Positions 22,900 to 33,967 of a DNA stretch of 64,000 bases are shown piece by piece; position 1 is the first letter of the stretch; each line of letters begins with the position of its first letter. The notes under the pieces are model-generated. The model saw nothing but the letters and a program-made list of their open reading frames with translations, was not told the DNA's origin and made no database searches. This DNA is from Eonycteris spelaea (lineage: Eukaryota; Chordata; Mammalia; Chiroptera; Pteropodidae), in NCBI GenBank assembly GCA_003508835.1, contig PUFA01000727.1, forward strand, positions 1-64,000, in the 5' to 3' direction. Made by a program: the position numbers and the translations under genes.

Positions 22900-24235
22900 T
22901 AAAAATTGTTTCAAGTACCTTAATCATACAATGGAACAAAGCTCAAGAATGTTTATAAGAACATAAATATATTCAGCACTTACAAGGTGAAAGTTGAAAT
23001 GTCTAGCATCAAACAAAATGTTAGCAAGCAGGAAACTACTATGTATGATGGGGAGAGAATCAATCAATCTAAACTGACATAGAAATTTCGTAGGCGATAG
23101 AATTAGTAGATGAGGACAGAAAAAAAACATTATTATCATCATATTCCTTAAGTACAGGAAGTTAGAGGGAAAATTTAACGTGTTAAGTAGAGGTATGGAA
23201 GATATAAAAAGACCTAGATCTAACATCATCTACAATATATAAGATGAGAAATATAATTAATAGGATTAATGATAGATTAGATGTTGTAAAGAAATTATTA
23301 ACAAACATGAAGACTTTTCAAAAGGCAGTATCCAAAATTAACCGCAAAGAGGAAAAAGTGAAAAAAAGATTAACACAGCATCAGTGAGCTGTGGGACAAT
23401 TCTAAAAAAGAGAGTCACAAATGGAGAAAAGAGAGAGAGATGGGAACCAAAAAAAACTTGAGAACAAAACACAGTCAATAATTTCTCAAATGTTATGGAA
23501 ACTATATGTCTGCAGTGCTGAAAATCTCAACAAACCCTAAGCACAATAAATGAGCTTTAAGGATAATCATGAAAATATTTCTTAAAACCAGTGATAAATA
23601 GGAAAATGTTGAATTAGACATAGAAAAAAGACTTATTATGTACAAAGGAACAAAAATAAAGTTGACAGACATCTTATATGAAACAATGTAAGCCAAAAGT
23701 GAGGAGAGTATTGTATTTAAAGTACATAGAGAAAAACTTTCAACTTAGGTATTTATACCCTGAGAAAATGTCTTTGCCTTCAAAAACAAAGGTAAAATAA
23801 AGACATTTTGTTACATTAAAAAACAGCAAAATAATTAATCATCAGTTGACCTATACTATAAGAAGCGAAGTACCAATACACAGTATAACATAGATCAATC
23901 TCGAAAACATTATGCTAAATGAAAGAAGGCAAACACAAAAGGTCATATATTGTTTAATTCCATTTATATGAAATATTTAGAATAGGTACAATCATATAAA
24001 CAGAAAGGAACTGGTGGTTGCCAGGGACAAGGTCAGGGGGTAATTGAGAGTGATTGCTTAATGAGTACAGTGTTTTGTTTTGGGGTGATATAATGTTTTG
24101 GAACTATATACAGGTGGTGGTTAACAACATTGTGAATGTACTGTGTCACTGAATTTTATACTTAAAAATGGTTAATTTCATGTTATATGAATTTTTATCT
24201 TAATAAAAATATTAATATATTAATAAAATTAACAT
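22900..24235 (+). mobile_element. HAL1 element (ORF1 part plus 3' end)
   Basis: The plus strand carries decayed HAL1 ORF1: AAGTAGAGGTATGGAAGATATAAAAAGACC near 23,186, CATCAGTGAGCTGTGGGACAA near 23,380, AAACCAGTGATAAATAGGAAAA near 23,586 and CAAAGGTAAAATAAAGACATTTTG near 23,787. Within 60 bp this passes into an L1 3' end (AAACATTATGCTAAATGAAAGAAGGC; GGTGGTTGCCAGGGACAAGG; TTAAAAATGGTTAATTTCATGTTA) with no ORF2 between them, as in HAL1. It is non-coding now. Confidence 0.7.
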
Positions 24236-24462
24236 TTTTAAATAATTGTATGATCTTTTCAATATACACAGTGAAAGCATTTAACATCTCATATCCATTC
24301 CTGATAAAATCTATTGGCAAAGTTGGAACAGAAGGGAGTTTCCTTTGCCTGCTTTTAATCATGAAAAATGGAATGCTTTCCTCCTGTGTTCAGCAACAAG
24401 AAAGGGATGTCCACTCTTACCACTTTTATTCAACATTGTACTGGAAGCTGTAGCCAATGCAG

Positions 24463-24509
24463 CAAGACAAGACAAGACAAGACAAGACAAGACAAGACAA
24501 GACAAGACA
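24463..24509 (+). repeat. (AAGAC)n pentanucleotide microsatellite
   Basis: About nine tandem AAGAC units. They sit at the A-rich place in L1 ORF2 where an AATAAGACAAGAAAAAG-type sequence is normal, so the array probably grew from L1 sequence. Confidence 0.9.
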
Positions 24510-26144
24510 TCAAGGCTTGAAACGAAGAAGTAAAACTTTATTTATTCATATACTAATATCATCTATGTGGAAAATCTGATAATCTATGTGGATTATGTAT
24601 ATATAAAATCTGATGGTATCTACAAAAACCCACAAGACTAATAAATGAGTTTATTAAGTTTGAAGGATACAAGATCAATGTATATAAATCAGTAGTATTT
24701 CTATCTTCTAGCAACAATCAGAAACTAAAATTTAAAAAAAAATACCATTTACATTAGCATTGACAAGTATGAAATACTTAGGAAAAATCTGTCAAATATA
24801 TGCAATACCTCTACACTAAAAAATATAAAGTTTTGCTGATATAAATAAAAGAAGCCTTAAATTAAATGGAATGATACACTGTGTTCCTGAGTCAGAAGAC
24901 TGAAATTATTAAGATGTCAATTCTTCTCAAACTAATTTGTAGATTAAGCACAATCCCAATAAAAAAAACCTAGTAAGTTTTTATAATTGATAAGTTTATT
25001 CAAAATTCATATGAACATGCAAAAGACCTAGAATAGCCAAAGCTACTATGAAAAAAAGTAAAGTTAGAAAATTAACACTACTGACTCCAAAGACTTATTA
25101 TAAAGCTACAGTAATTAAGACAGTGTGGTATTGGTGTAGAGATAGACATATAAATTAATGGAACAGAATAGAAAGTTCAGAAATAGATCTACTCATATAT
25201 CAACACTAACTTTTAGCAAAAATGCGAAGGCAATTCAGTGGAGAAATGATAGTCTTTTCAATCAACAGTACTATAACAACTGTATATCCACATGCAAAAA
25301 AAAATCTTGCATCTATGCCTCACACTATATCTAAAAATTAACTTAAAATGAATAATTGACATTAATGAAAAACCTAAAATTATAAAAGTTCTAGAAGAAA
25401 CCCTTTCTAAACCTGGTTTGTTAGATATAACACCAACAGCACAATCCATAAAAGTAAATTGATAAAATAGACAATCAGAATTTAAAACTTTTGCTCTCCA
25501 AAAGACCCAGCTAAGAGAATAAAAATACCACCACAGTTTGGGAGAAAATATTTTAGAAATCATATATCAGATAAAGGACTTGTATCTAGAACATACAAAA
25601 ACTTTCAAACTCAATATTAAGAAGATAAACCATAATGAGATACTACTACACATCTATTAAAATGGTTAAAGTTAAAAAGATTGATATACCAAGTATTGGC
25701 AAAAATGCAGAGTAACTTAGACTTCATACAATACTGGAAAGGAAGTAAAATGGTACAACTTCTTTGGAAAATACCTCGGCAGTTACTTAAAAAAGTTAAA
25801 CATATACCAACCATAAGATACAGCCCTTCTACTCCTAGGCATTTATCTAAGAAAAAATGAAAGCATATATCCACATAAAAACTTATACCAGCTTTATTTG
25901 TAATCAGTAACAACTGGAAACAACTCAAATGTCCATCAATATGTGATTAATTATTAAACCGTAGTATAGGTATTTACTATGGAACACTATTCAGCAATAA
26001 AATGGAATGCAATATTGGTACATGCAATACTATGGATGAAAAAGTGCATGGTGTATATAATTCCACTTATTAAAATTCTAGAGAATGCTAACTTTTCTGT
26101 AGTGACAGAAAGTAGCTCAGTGGTTGCCTGAGTTTGGGGGATGG

Positions 26145-27437
26145 TGAAAGACAGCAGAATATACCACTACAAAATATGCCTATTTGGCATAAGGATTATT
26201 TTGAGCCGATTATTTTTGATGCAGGATGGGGTGAATCCCCCCACCTCGAGTGTGCACTTAAGCCCTATACCTACCAAGAGAGGGTCGTTGGCTCCCCATA
26301 GAAAAGAATTCAAGAGTGAACCGAAGTTAAAGACAAAGGAAAGTGTAATCACACACGAACTTCATTTCTTTAATATAGTTATTTTCCTCTGATTCAAACT
26401 GGTTTTGCCCAGGTAATGGCATTGTTACTTTTGCTTTTTCCCCCTTATCCTCTGCAAGCTTGCCCCTTTAATCATCAACCCTCAGGACATAAGATTGAAG
26501 GAGCCACAGGTCTATAATCATGAGGACAATAGGTTTCAGTTGGACTTTAGACTAAGGATAAAATTTTGGCCTTAGATGTGTTTCAGCCCCAGACCCATCT
26601 AGGCAGAACAACTCCCCCAGCCACGGGACCAGACATGATGGTGCCATGGGTGATTCCAGAACTGAACACAATGATCAATCACCTCATCCCCCTCCAATAG
26701 TCCAATCAGTAGCACTCACAATTCCATCTCCCTTAGTTTTCATGACAACTGATTTTTCCCTATAGAATCTGTACTCCCAAGAAACCCAGGGATCCAGGCC
26801 TTTGAGTGATAGCCCACCTGTGTCTCTGGGACTTTCAGTTCTAATAAACTTTCTTTGCTGCAAAACCTGTACATATCTTTCCTTTGGCTGAGATGTGCAC
26901 AGGAAGATGGACCTCTTTTATTATCAGGATAACAAAAGTTAATCAGAGAAAAAATAACACTCCTTAGAGTGTGGTCTTCTTTCAGAGTGTTTGAGAGATT
27001 GGGTTTATATCTGTTCTCAGTTTCTATAAAAATTTACTTTTTTATAAGGAAATCTCCATTTGTAAAGGTGTCTCCCTCTCTGTACTAAGAAAAGAAGAAT
27101 GACTAAATCATAAGAAACTCTTATCAGCGGAGAAGACACTGAGAAATCTACATAAGAAACCTTACCCTATTTTACTGTGCTTTTCCTGGTCACCTTCCAT
27201 TACTGCTCCCCATTCATACACTTTTCTTTCCTTTGTCTTTAGCTAAAGACAGTGTTTAAGGTGATGCTTTAGGTCACCTTTTAGAGTTACTCATTTTTCC
27301 TGGATATCTCCCATGCATAAATGAGTTATACATGTTAATAAACTTGTTTCTTTTTCTTGTTAATCTGTCTTTTATTACAAGAGGTCTCAGTCAAGAACTC
27401 AGAAGGGTAGAGGGAGGATTATTTTTCCTCCTCTACA
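26145..27437 (+). mobile_element. LTR, family Y, copy B, interrupted by LTR Z
   Basis: Starts TGAAAGACAG and shares CAAAATATGCCTATTTGGCATAAGG with copy A; ends CAGAAGGGTAGAGGGAGGATTATTTTTCCTCCTCTACA. It carries ATGTTAATAAACTTG (polyadenylation signal) near 27,330. 26,218-26,929 is foreign to the family and is annotated separately. Flanked by ATGG direct repeats, so a solo LTR inserted in L1. Confidence 0.75.
26218..26929 (+). mobile_element. LTR, family Z, nested in LTR Y copy B
   Basis: Foreign block inside LTR Y: it begins near TGATGCAGGATGGGG and ends near CTTTTATTATCA. It has a U3-like GC-richer first part and, near the end, GACTTTCAGTTCTAATAAACTTTCTTTGCTGC, a polyadenylation signal followed by a T-rich U5-like stretch, typical of class I ERV LTRs. 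Borders are judged only from where similarity to LTR Y copy A stops and resumes. Confidence 0.5.
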
Positions 27438-27519
27438 ATGGGTATGTGTAGAAGCAAGGGGGATTTCAAAGGAGCATGAGAAAATTTTAGAGAGAAGAAG
27501 TTCATTATCTTGATTGGGA

Positions 27520-28080
27520 TGATATCTTTTCCAGAAAGGAAAAATTTTTTCTGTACCTTTCTAGGTTCTTCTGGCTGGTCTAAGAATCAAATTGATATAA
27601 GTCAGATTAACAAGATAAAAATAAACAAAAGTTTAATAACATGTATACCTCCAGTATACATGGAAAAGACCCAGGAAAACTGAGTCACTTTATGAAATGG
27701 TGCAAGCCATCACCTGAAATATCATCTTTTAGCTAAAGATGAAAGATGTTTGGTATGGGGAGTCAGCTATGGAAGGCTATCAGGAAAAGCCCAGTAATCA
27801 AGGGTAACATTGTTAGGCAGATTGAAGTCATTGCTTTATTTATTGGTTTGAATTTCTAGAAATTGAGTCATCCTTCTCTTCCTGGTACAGAGGGGCAGAC
27901 ACCCTTACAAATGGAGATTCCCTTTATAAATGTAAATGTCTCTTACAGAAGAGGAACTTCTACTTTGTTTTCAGAGCTTATTTTATATCTGCTTTTTAAA
28001 AAACATAACCACCTTAAAATAAACAATATGCCAAAAAGGCATATTTTGGGGCTGCAAAATTATGCTCACCTAGAGTCCCA
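27520..28080 (-). mobile_element. LTR, family Y, copy C (inverted)
   Basis: Reverse-strand copy: TTTCTAGGTTCTTCTGGCTGGTCTAAGAATC near the left end, AACATGTATACCTCC, TCATCCTTCTCTTCCTGGTACAGAGGGGCAGACACC, and ATATGCCAAAAAGGCATATTTTGGGGCTGCAAAATTATGCTC..GAGTCCCA at the right end. It lies only 82 bp from plus-strand copy B, forming an inverted LTR pair. LTR X copy 2 starts 2 bp after it. Confidence 0.75.
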
Positions 28081-28081
28081 C

Positions 28082-28712
28082 TGTTAGGTAGTTAAGCAGG
28101 AATGAGCAACAGGAGCAAAGGACCAGCTCTGTAATCATAGAAACCTCTCTTAAAGACCTTCCTTAAGGACCTCCCGGAACACCTCCCTTTTATGGTTACA
28201 AATTATCCCAAATCCTAAGGCACAAAGCCATAAAAGCTGCTGGCTAAATCAGCCACAAGTGCATACACAGAAAGTGCTACCCCAACCTGCCCATAACCTC
28301 AGCCTCATTATACCATCATTATAATAGCATGCCTATGCCCTGAAGTTCATGAATCTAATTATAACAGACTGAATTATGGATAAGCACATGCACAGGAGGC
28401 AAACAGCTACAGAGCAGCCAACTGTCAGTCAAGGTGATCTCACATGCGGATCATCTAGGATCTCTCATCATGGCCCAAATACAAACAGACCTTTTTTGCA
28501 CAGTTACAGCTCTCTTCACTGAAAACCCGCTCCTCCCTTGAAGCATACTCTGTCTTTTATCTTTTAGCTTTTCACCTCCAAAATTCCACAGGGCTGCAGC
28601 TTTCCTTAGCATGGCCCATCTCCTAAAAATGTACTTTCAATAAATCTTACCTTTTATAAACCTTGCTGACCTGTAATTCCTTACTGCATCAGAAGGGAAG
28701 AACTGCAGACCT
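28082..28712 (+). mobile_element. LTR, family X, copy 2
   Basis: Starts TGTTAGGTAGTTAAGCAGG. Shares CATTATACCATCATTATAAT and CTGAATTATGG with the LTR at the window start. A TTTCAATAAATCTTACC polyadenylation signal lies near 28,637, followed by CTTGCTGACCTGTAATTCC. The end is approximate. I see no primer-binding site or retroviral frame after it. Confidence 0.6.
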
Positions 28713-29319
28713 CTGCCATGCTGCGGGGGCAACACCAGATTCACATCACTCAAGCAGTAGCACCATCTTTGAAAGTCCCAAAGAAGTTTCATAGTCTAGA
28801 GGCTAAGTCAGTGGTCTGTTCCATCTTACTGAACCAGTCTCTTAGTCCTGAAAATAGGTCAGTTCAGTTAAATAGTCTTGTCTCTCACTTCAGGAGTCAG
28901 TCTTGTAGTTAGGCTCCTAAGTTTGGCCTACATGGTACAAGCAATCAGGTATTTAATAAGAAGCATTTCTATGGGAACAAAAGAAAAACAAAGGTTAACG
29001 TCTATAAACTCAGTGTGAGTCAGGAGAGCAGCCAGTCATGATAAGATTTTAAATGTAGGGGTCAAAATGTCTTTTGCAGTTTGAAATTTCTCTGATGATG
29101 TCATCAGTTGTGCAAGTAAACTTTCTGAGTTTAAGTAAACAGGTGTGAAGATTCTCTAACCAAGGGATGTTGTAAGGACTTATCTGAAGTTTAAATTAAG
29201 TTGCCCAGCTTCAATTCGCAAGGCTTTAGGAAAAGGACAATTTTATTTCTCAATGATTCCAAGTCAAAAGTATGGGAGAAAAATAGATACATAAGTTTGG
29301 ATATTTGTAGCCCAATATA
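28713..29319. other. No gene recognised
   Basis: Unassigned; could be internal sequence of the element belonging to LTR X, but no retroviral motif is visible. Confidence 0.35.
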
Positions 29320-29327
29320 AAAGAAAA

Positions 29328-29371
<44 letters not shown>

Positions 29372-29413
29372 AAAGAAAGAAAGAAAGAAAGAGGGAGGGG
29401 GGAGGGAGGGAGG

Positions 29414-29446
<33 letters not shown>

Positions 29447-29466
29447 AGAGAGAGAGAGAGAGAGAG

Positions 29467-29541
<75 letters not shown>

Positions 29542-29556
29542 AAGAAAGAAAGAAAA
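29320..29556 (+). repeat. Polypurine microsatellite (GAAA)n / (GGGA)n / (GA)n
   Basis: About 235 bp in which the plus strand is almost entirely purine: GAAA units, then GGGAGG units, a long GA run with interruptions, then GAAA again. Long homopurine runs with mirror symmetry can adopt triplex (H-DNA) form. It likely began as an A-rich tail of a retroelement. Confidence 0.9.
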
Positions 29557-29682
29557 ATTTAGGATCTGGTTATAAACAAATCTAAAAGGCACTGGAGTAA
29601 AAAAGGAGAGACTTTATTCAGTTAACAGCTTGCATAACAGGGAGATGCAGCCTACAGCAAAATCCAAAAGTATGCTTGTTAT

Positions 29683-30233
29683 TGGTACAAGGTCCTTGTG
29701 CCCAATGCTTGGAAAGGCCAAAATTCAAAACACCAGAGTTTGTAGAAAGGAAAGATTTATTGATAGAGAAGGCACTAACTGAGAAGAAACCTCAAATCCA
29801 TCTTCCCAAAGTACAGAGTTCAGGTTTCTTTTATGCCAAGGGTAGGGTAATGGGAGGGGCAAGAGGTGATTGGGCCGGTGGCAGACATCTGGGCACAAGC
29901 AGGGGTCCAAGGAAGATTGTACTAGCTGATGTGAGTCTGGTCACAAGGTTCTTACAAATCTTTTATAAGCAGTACATATTTCCCTTATTTCCATTGGAGA
30001 GGCACTTTCTGACAAAGGAATGTTTTTGTAAAACTCAAGCCATAAGCAGAATTCCTCTAATGATTAGCATGTCTATATGCAAGACTCAGCAAGAGATTTT
30101 AGTGTGAAGACCATAAGAACAAAGTAGGCTTGAACAAGATAGAGGCAGAAAGGCTATTTCAATATTACATGTTCTGCTGAGACAAAGGCAAGGTCACCTT
30201 TTACAGAGAATTTTCCCACCCATGGGCCCCATT
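29683..30233 (-). mobile_element. LTR, family W (class I ERV type)
   Basis: Read in reverse: TGGGGCCCATGGG start, CCTTGTGACCAGACTCACATC, a TATA-type GGCATAAAAGAAACC, a polyadenylation signal TATCAATAAATCTTTCC and an end CAAGCATTGGGCACAAGGACCTTGTACCA. This layout is that of a class I ERV LTR. 29,557-29,682 to its left holds another possible LTR end (reverse of GAATAAAGTCTCTCC). Not named. Confidence 0.55.
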
Positions 30234-31674
30234 CTGGTCCGTTTCACCTAAGGTTTCCAAATTGTACAGTTGTTTGTTCAAAGCAAGCAGTTCTGATTGG
30301 TTAATATAGATGCAAATTAGAATAGAATTTGTATAGTTCTGATTGGATGGGTAGGTTTCAGTACATTAGTTGAAGGATGAAACCAGGGCTTCCCTGAAGT
30401 GATTGACATAGACAGAGTGATCAAGCAGGACATAGCATTGGAAGTCAAGAGTTTAGTCTGAGGTTCTTCCCAGTATACAGAGTACATGAGAAGCCCCTTT
30501 CAGCAGATGGCCACTAGGTTATTATTTTAAAAATTTGGCCCCTTGGTTGACAACGGGGTGTCCATCTCAGCAAATAAATTCCTTATTGGGGTTCACATCA
30601 AGTGAATCTTTCTTTTGGGGGTCTACACAATCTAGTTTATAGGTAGAAAACATGACTAAAAGTAACTAGAATCTGATATCCACTCAAGTTTTATAGTTTC
30701 TACTCTAACATGATTTTTTATCTCTACGATCATCCCCATTTTTACCAAAAATAATAAAACTAATTCATTTGTAAAATAAGTCAAGTCTTAGTAAACTTGG
30801 TCTAATTATTTTCATAAGTGTAGCAAAAAGAGCTATTAACCATATAGGGTCTTTTAATCTGCTTTGTTATAATTTTTTATAAGGAATCTCAGATTTAATT
30901 TTTAAATTGTCTCATGAGACCAGGAAGCTAAGTCAAGGACTTGCCATCATGAAACTTGCCTGTAATATTTAAATATTTGGGTGAATTCCTCTCCTCTGGA
31001 GGTCCTCAAAATATCCTGAGGTTTCTGTATGTGCCAGGAAGTAACTTTCTTTATTCACCTGGTAAGGCTGCCAGAAACCCTGTAAGCAAGGCACCATGCT
31101 AGTTTTTCCAAAGGGCTTTACTGGCCCCATAAAATCAATCTTAGTTCCTTAAAATTGTCTGGTAATATCAAATTCTATGCATGTTCTCAAACATGACATT
31201 CCAGTCAAAGCCTTGGTAATATAACCTATGTTTTCAATTATGTCCTGAAAGAAGGAGAACAGCTTCTAATTGAATTTATAAAAATAACTATATTTCCAGA
31301 AAAATGAGAATACTCACAAAGAGTATGAGGTAGGAAGATCAGGTAGGAAGAACAAGTGACCAGGGAAGACTGTGCCACTGGGCCCCACAGGAACCTACTA
31401 AATGATTGCTTCATTTCTGTTCAGATATACTTATGTTCAGATGCAAAATATAAAGATATACTTTACCAAATTATTGACAGCTTAAAAGAAAGTAACAAAA
31501 AATTCCTTAAATCTGGAAAAATAAAACACCAGCAATTTTTCAAACAAAAAAGTCATAAAAATATAACCATTATCCTCAGCTCATTTCTTCCTATGTTAAT
31601 TGTTGTTCTACTTAAATCCAGTTTTTCCATTAGTTCTGGAAATTCTTATCTAGTTCAGTGTTATGATCTTAAAA
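30234..31674. other. No gene; possible ERV internal remnant
   Basis: AT-rich, no open frame. It could be decayed internal sequence of the LTR W provirus on the minus strand. 31,355-31,395 (GACCAGGGAAGACTGTGCCACTGGGCCCCA) duplicates a piece of L1 5' UTR found again at 32,921-32,960. Confidence 0.35.
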
Positions 31675-31685
31675 TTATCAGAAAC
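31675..31685 (+). repeat. Target-site duplication, left copy
   Basis: TTATCAGAAAC here is repeated exactly at 34,592-34,602, just beyond the A-tail of the half-L1. It marks the insertion limits. Confidence 0.85.
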
Positions 31686-33028
31686 TTGGACCAGTCAAGA
31701 TGGCAAAGAAGTTAGACTGTGCTTGCCTCCTCTTGTGCCCATAGTAAAATTATAACGAAGCTACAAAGCAACCATTATATGCAGTTGCCTGAGGTCTAGC
31801 TGAACAGCAGTCCTACAACCAGGGCCACATAGAAGAGGCCACCTCAACATGGGTAGGTTGGGCAGAGATGCAAAACGGCCCAGTCCCACAATGGCATGTG
31901 ATGGTCAAGAATCTGCAGAGTTATCCATATTGAGAACCCCAGCCCAGGTTTCTAGTGCTGGAAAGAGAAGTCTCCATAACCTCTGACTGTAAAAAACTAG
32001 CAGAGATTGAGGATGAATGAGATGGAGGGCTCCAGGAGTTGCAGACATTCTTTTTAAAGGGCCTGTGCCCAGACTCACTCTGATCTCCAGCACTGGGGCA
32101 GCTACTCGAGGAGTGCCAAAGACAAACAGAGAGACAAAAAGTTGTCAGGCTTCAGGGTGATGGCTGGATGGGCAGCTTTCTCCCAGAGAGAAGTGCTCGC
32201 AGTATCCATTGTTCCTTGGTTGAGCCTTCCCCATTTCCAGTGTGCCACCACAGCTGTTTCCATCAACCTGGAAAACACAGGTCACTCTGCCCTGGTGATT
32301 CCCTGTGACTCAGCCTCTCCCAACTGGTGGGCCCACCCAACCTGCCTCTAGTGGTTTATCCCATACAGATGGCCTGTCTTGGCTCTTGCTGTGGACTTTC
32401 CAAAATCTTTCAAAAACTCACAAAACCCAAAGAAGCAGCATCTGACCTCAGAATGCCCCATACCTCTTGCTAAGCAGCCCCAAGCCCCATACTAGTGGCA
32501 GCTGGCCTTGGTTCCTGGCTTGGCCTCTCGAAGTACTATAAGTCCAGCACGGGGGTCAGCTATCTTGGTGACTATTACCAGGTGGCCCCAGAAGTACACA
32601 GGCTGTGGCTGAAACTGGCCTGCAGCTGGACCTCTCTCAGGAAGCTCCTGGGCCGCCATACCTGGTGGCCTGCTTTGACCTGGGCCAGAGTTGGAGCACC
32701 ACCCAGGGATGCATCTGAGGAGGACACACTCGAAGGATAGACTGGGAGAGAACCAGAGCCCTGCTAAAATGAATTGGCACTTCGCCAGCCAGTTCTCACA
32801 ACCAATCAGCCTAAGGGTCGAACCCTCCTATCGAGCGCAAACAACAACCAAGGCTCAACTGCAACAGGAGGGCACACACAACCCACACAAGGGATACACC
32901 TTGAGCACCCTGCTCAAGTGACCAGGGAAGACTGTGCCACTGGGCCCCATAGGACACCTACTATATTAAGGCTGGGAGATATAGCATCTGTATCTAATAC
33001 ATAGAAATAGACCAAGGGAGAAGCCAAA

Positions 33029-33967
33029 ATGGGGAGACAAAGAAGCATGTCTCACATGAAAGAACAGAACAAAGCTCCAGAAAATGAATTCAACAAGCAA
33101 TCTACCAGATGCAGAGTTCAAAACACTGCTTATAAGGATGCTCAATGAACTTAGGGGAAGAGTAGATGAACTCAGTGAGAACTTTAACAAAGAGATAGAA
33201 AACATAAAAATGGATAGAAAACAAAAAATGGAGAACATAAAAGGGAACCAGTCAGAGATGAACAATATAATATCTGAAATGAAAGTACATTAGAGAGATC
33301 AACAGATTGAATGAAACAGAAGATCGAATCAGTGATTTAGAGGATGGGGTAGCAGAGGACACCCAATCAGAACAGCAAAAAGGAGAAATAATGAAAAAAA
33401 TAAAATAAAACAATTTAAAAAGCCTTTGGGACAATGTCAAGCATAACAACATTCGCATCATAGGGTACCAAAAAAGAAGAGAGAGGAAGGAATTGAAAAC
33501 CTATTTGAAAAAATAATGACAGAAAACTTTCCTAACCTGGTGAAGGAAATAGACATACAACCCCAGGAAGCTCAGAGAGTCTCAAGGAGGAACCCAAAGA
33601 GGTCCATACTACCTCCTCCTCCTCCTCCTCCTCCTCCTCATCATCATCAAGACACATCATCATTAAAATGCCAAAATTAAATACAAAGAAAGAATCAAAG
33701 CAGCAAGGTAAAAGCATTAGTTACTTACAAAGAAGCTCCTATAAGACTGTCAGCTGATTTCTCAACAGCAACTTTGTAGGACAGAAGGGCCAGGAACAAA
33801 ATATTCAAAGTAATGACAAGCAAGACTTACAACCAAGATTGCTCTACCCAGCAAAGCTCTCATTTAGGATAGAAGGACAGACAAAAAGCTTTCCAGACAA
33901 GAAAAAGCTAAAAGAGGTCATCACCACCAAGCCAGTATTACAGGAGATGTTGGAGGGACTCCTTTAA
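33029..33967 (+). pseudogene. L1 ORF1 (RNA-binding chaperone), broken
   Basis: Start ATGGGGAGACAAAGAAGC gives MGRQRSMSHMKEQNKAPE, matching the start in copy 1. A frame change near codon 25 moves the coiled coil (NLPDAEFKTLLIRMLNEL, then SENFNKEIENIK) into another frame. The RNA-recognition part (FPNLVKEIDIQPQEAQ) and C-terminal domain (LSFRIEGQTKSFPDKKKLKE) are recognisable; the end at GGLL-TAA is the normal one. A CTC triplet expansion at 33,607-33,638 lies just before HIIIKMPK. Not functional. Confidence 0.8.
33607..33652 (+). repeat. (CTC)n then (ATC)n triplet run inside L1 ORF1
   Basis: Ten or so CTC units then several ATC units where the ORF1 of copy 1 simply reads RPTPRHII. It is a local expansion after insertion. 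Confidence 0.9.

Larger units (their letters stand above)
24240..27519 (+). mobile_element. L1 ORF2 remnant, cut by an LTR
   Basis: 24,240-26,144 is the reverse-transcriptase and C-terminal part of L1 ORF2, full of stops: AAAATGGAATGCTTTCCTCC, AGGGATGTCCACTCTTACCACTTTTATTCAACATTGTACTGGAAG (RT region), later ACTATTCAGCAATAAAATGGAATGC and GTGGTTGCCTGAGTTTGGGGG. It resumes after LTR Y copy B at 27,438-27,519 with GTTCATTATCTTGATTGGGATGAT, an L1 3' UTR block. The LTR is flanked by ATGG on both sides (26,141-26,144; 27,438-27,441), a 4-bp target duplication, so the two L1 parts were once continuous. Confidence 0.7.

Noticed and set aside
24463..24509. Short regular repeat, considered as CRISPR-like array
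   Set aside because: Contiguous 5-bp units with no spacers; a microsatellite in a mammalian genome.
29191..29592. Serine/leucine/phenylalanine-rich open frame on the minus strand
   Set aside because: It is the translation of the GA/GAAA microsatellite.
29676..30107. 143-codon open frame on the plus strand
   Set aside because: Antisense to LTR W, with no homology recognised.
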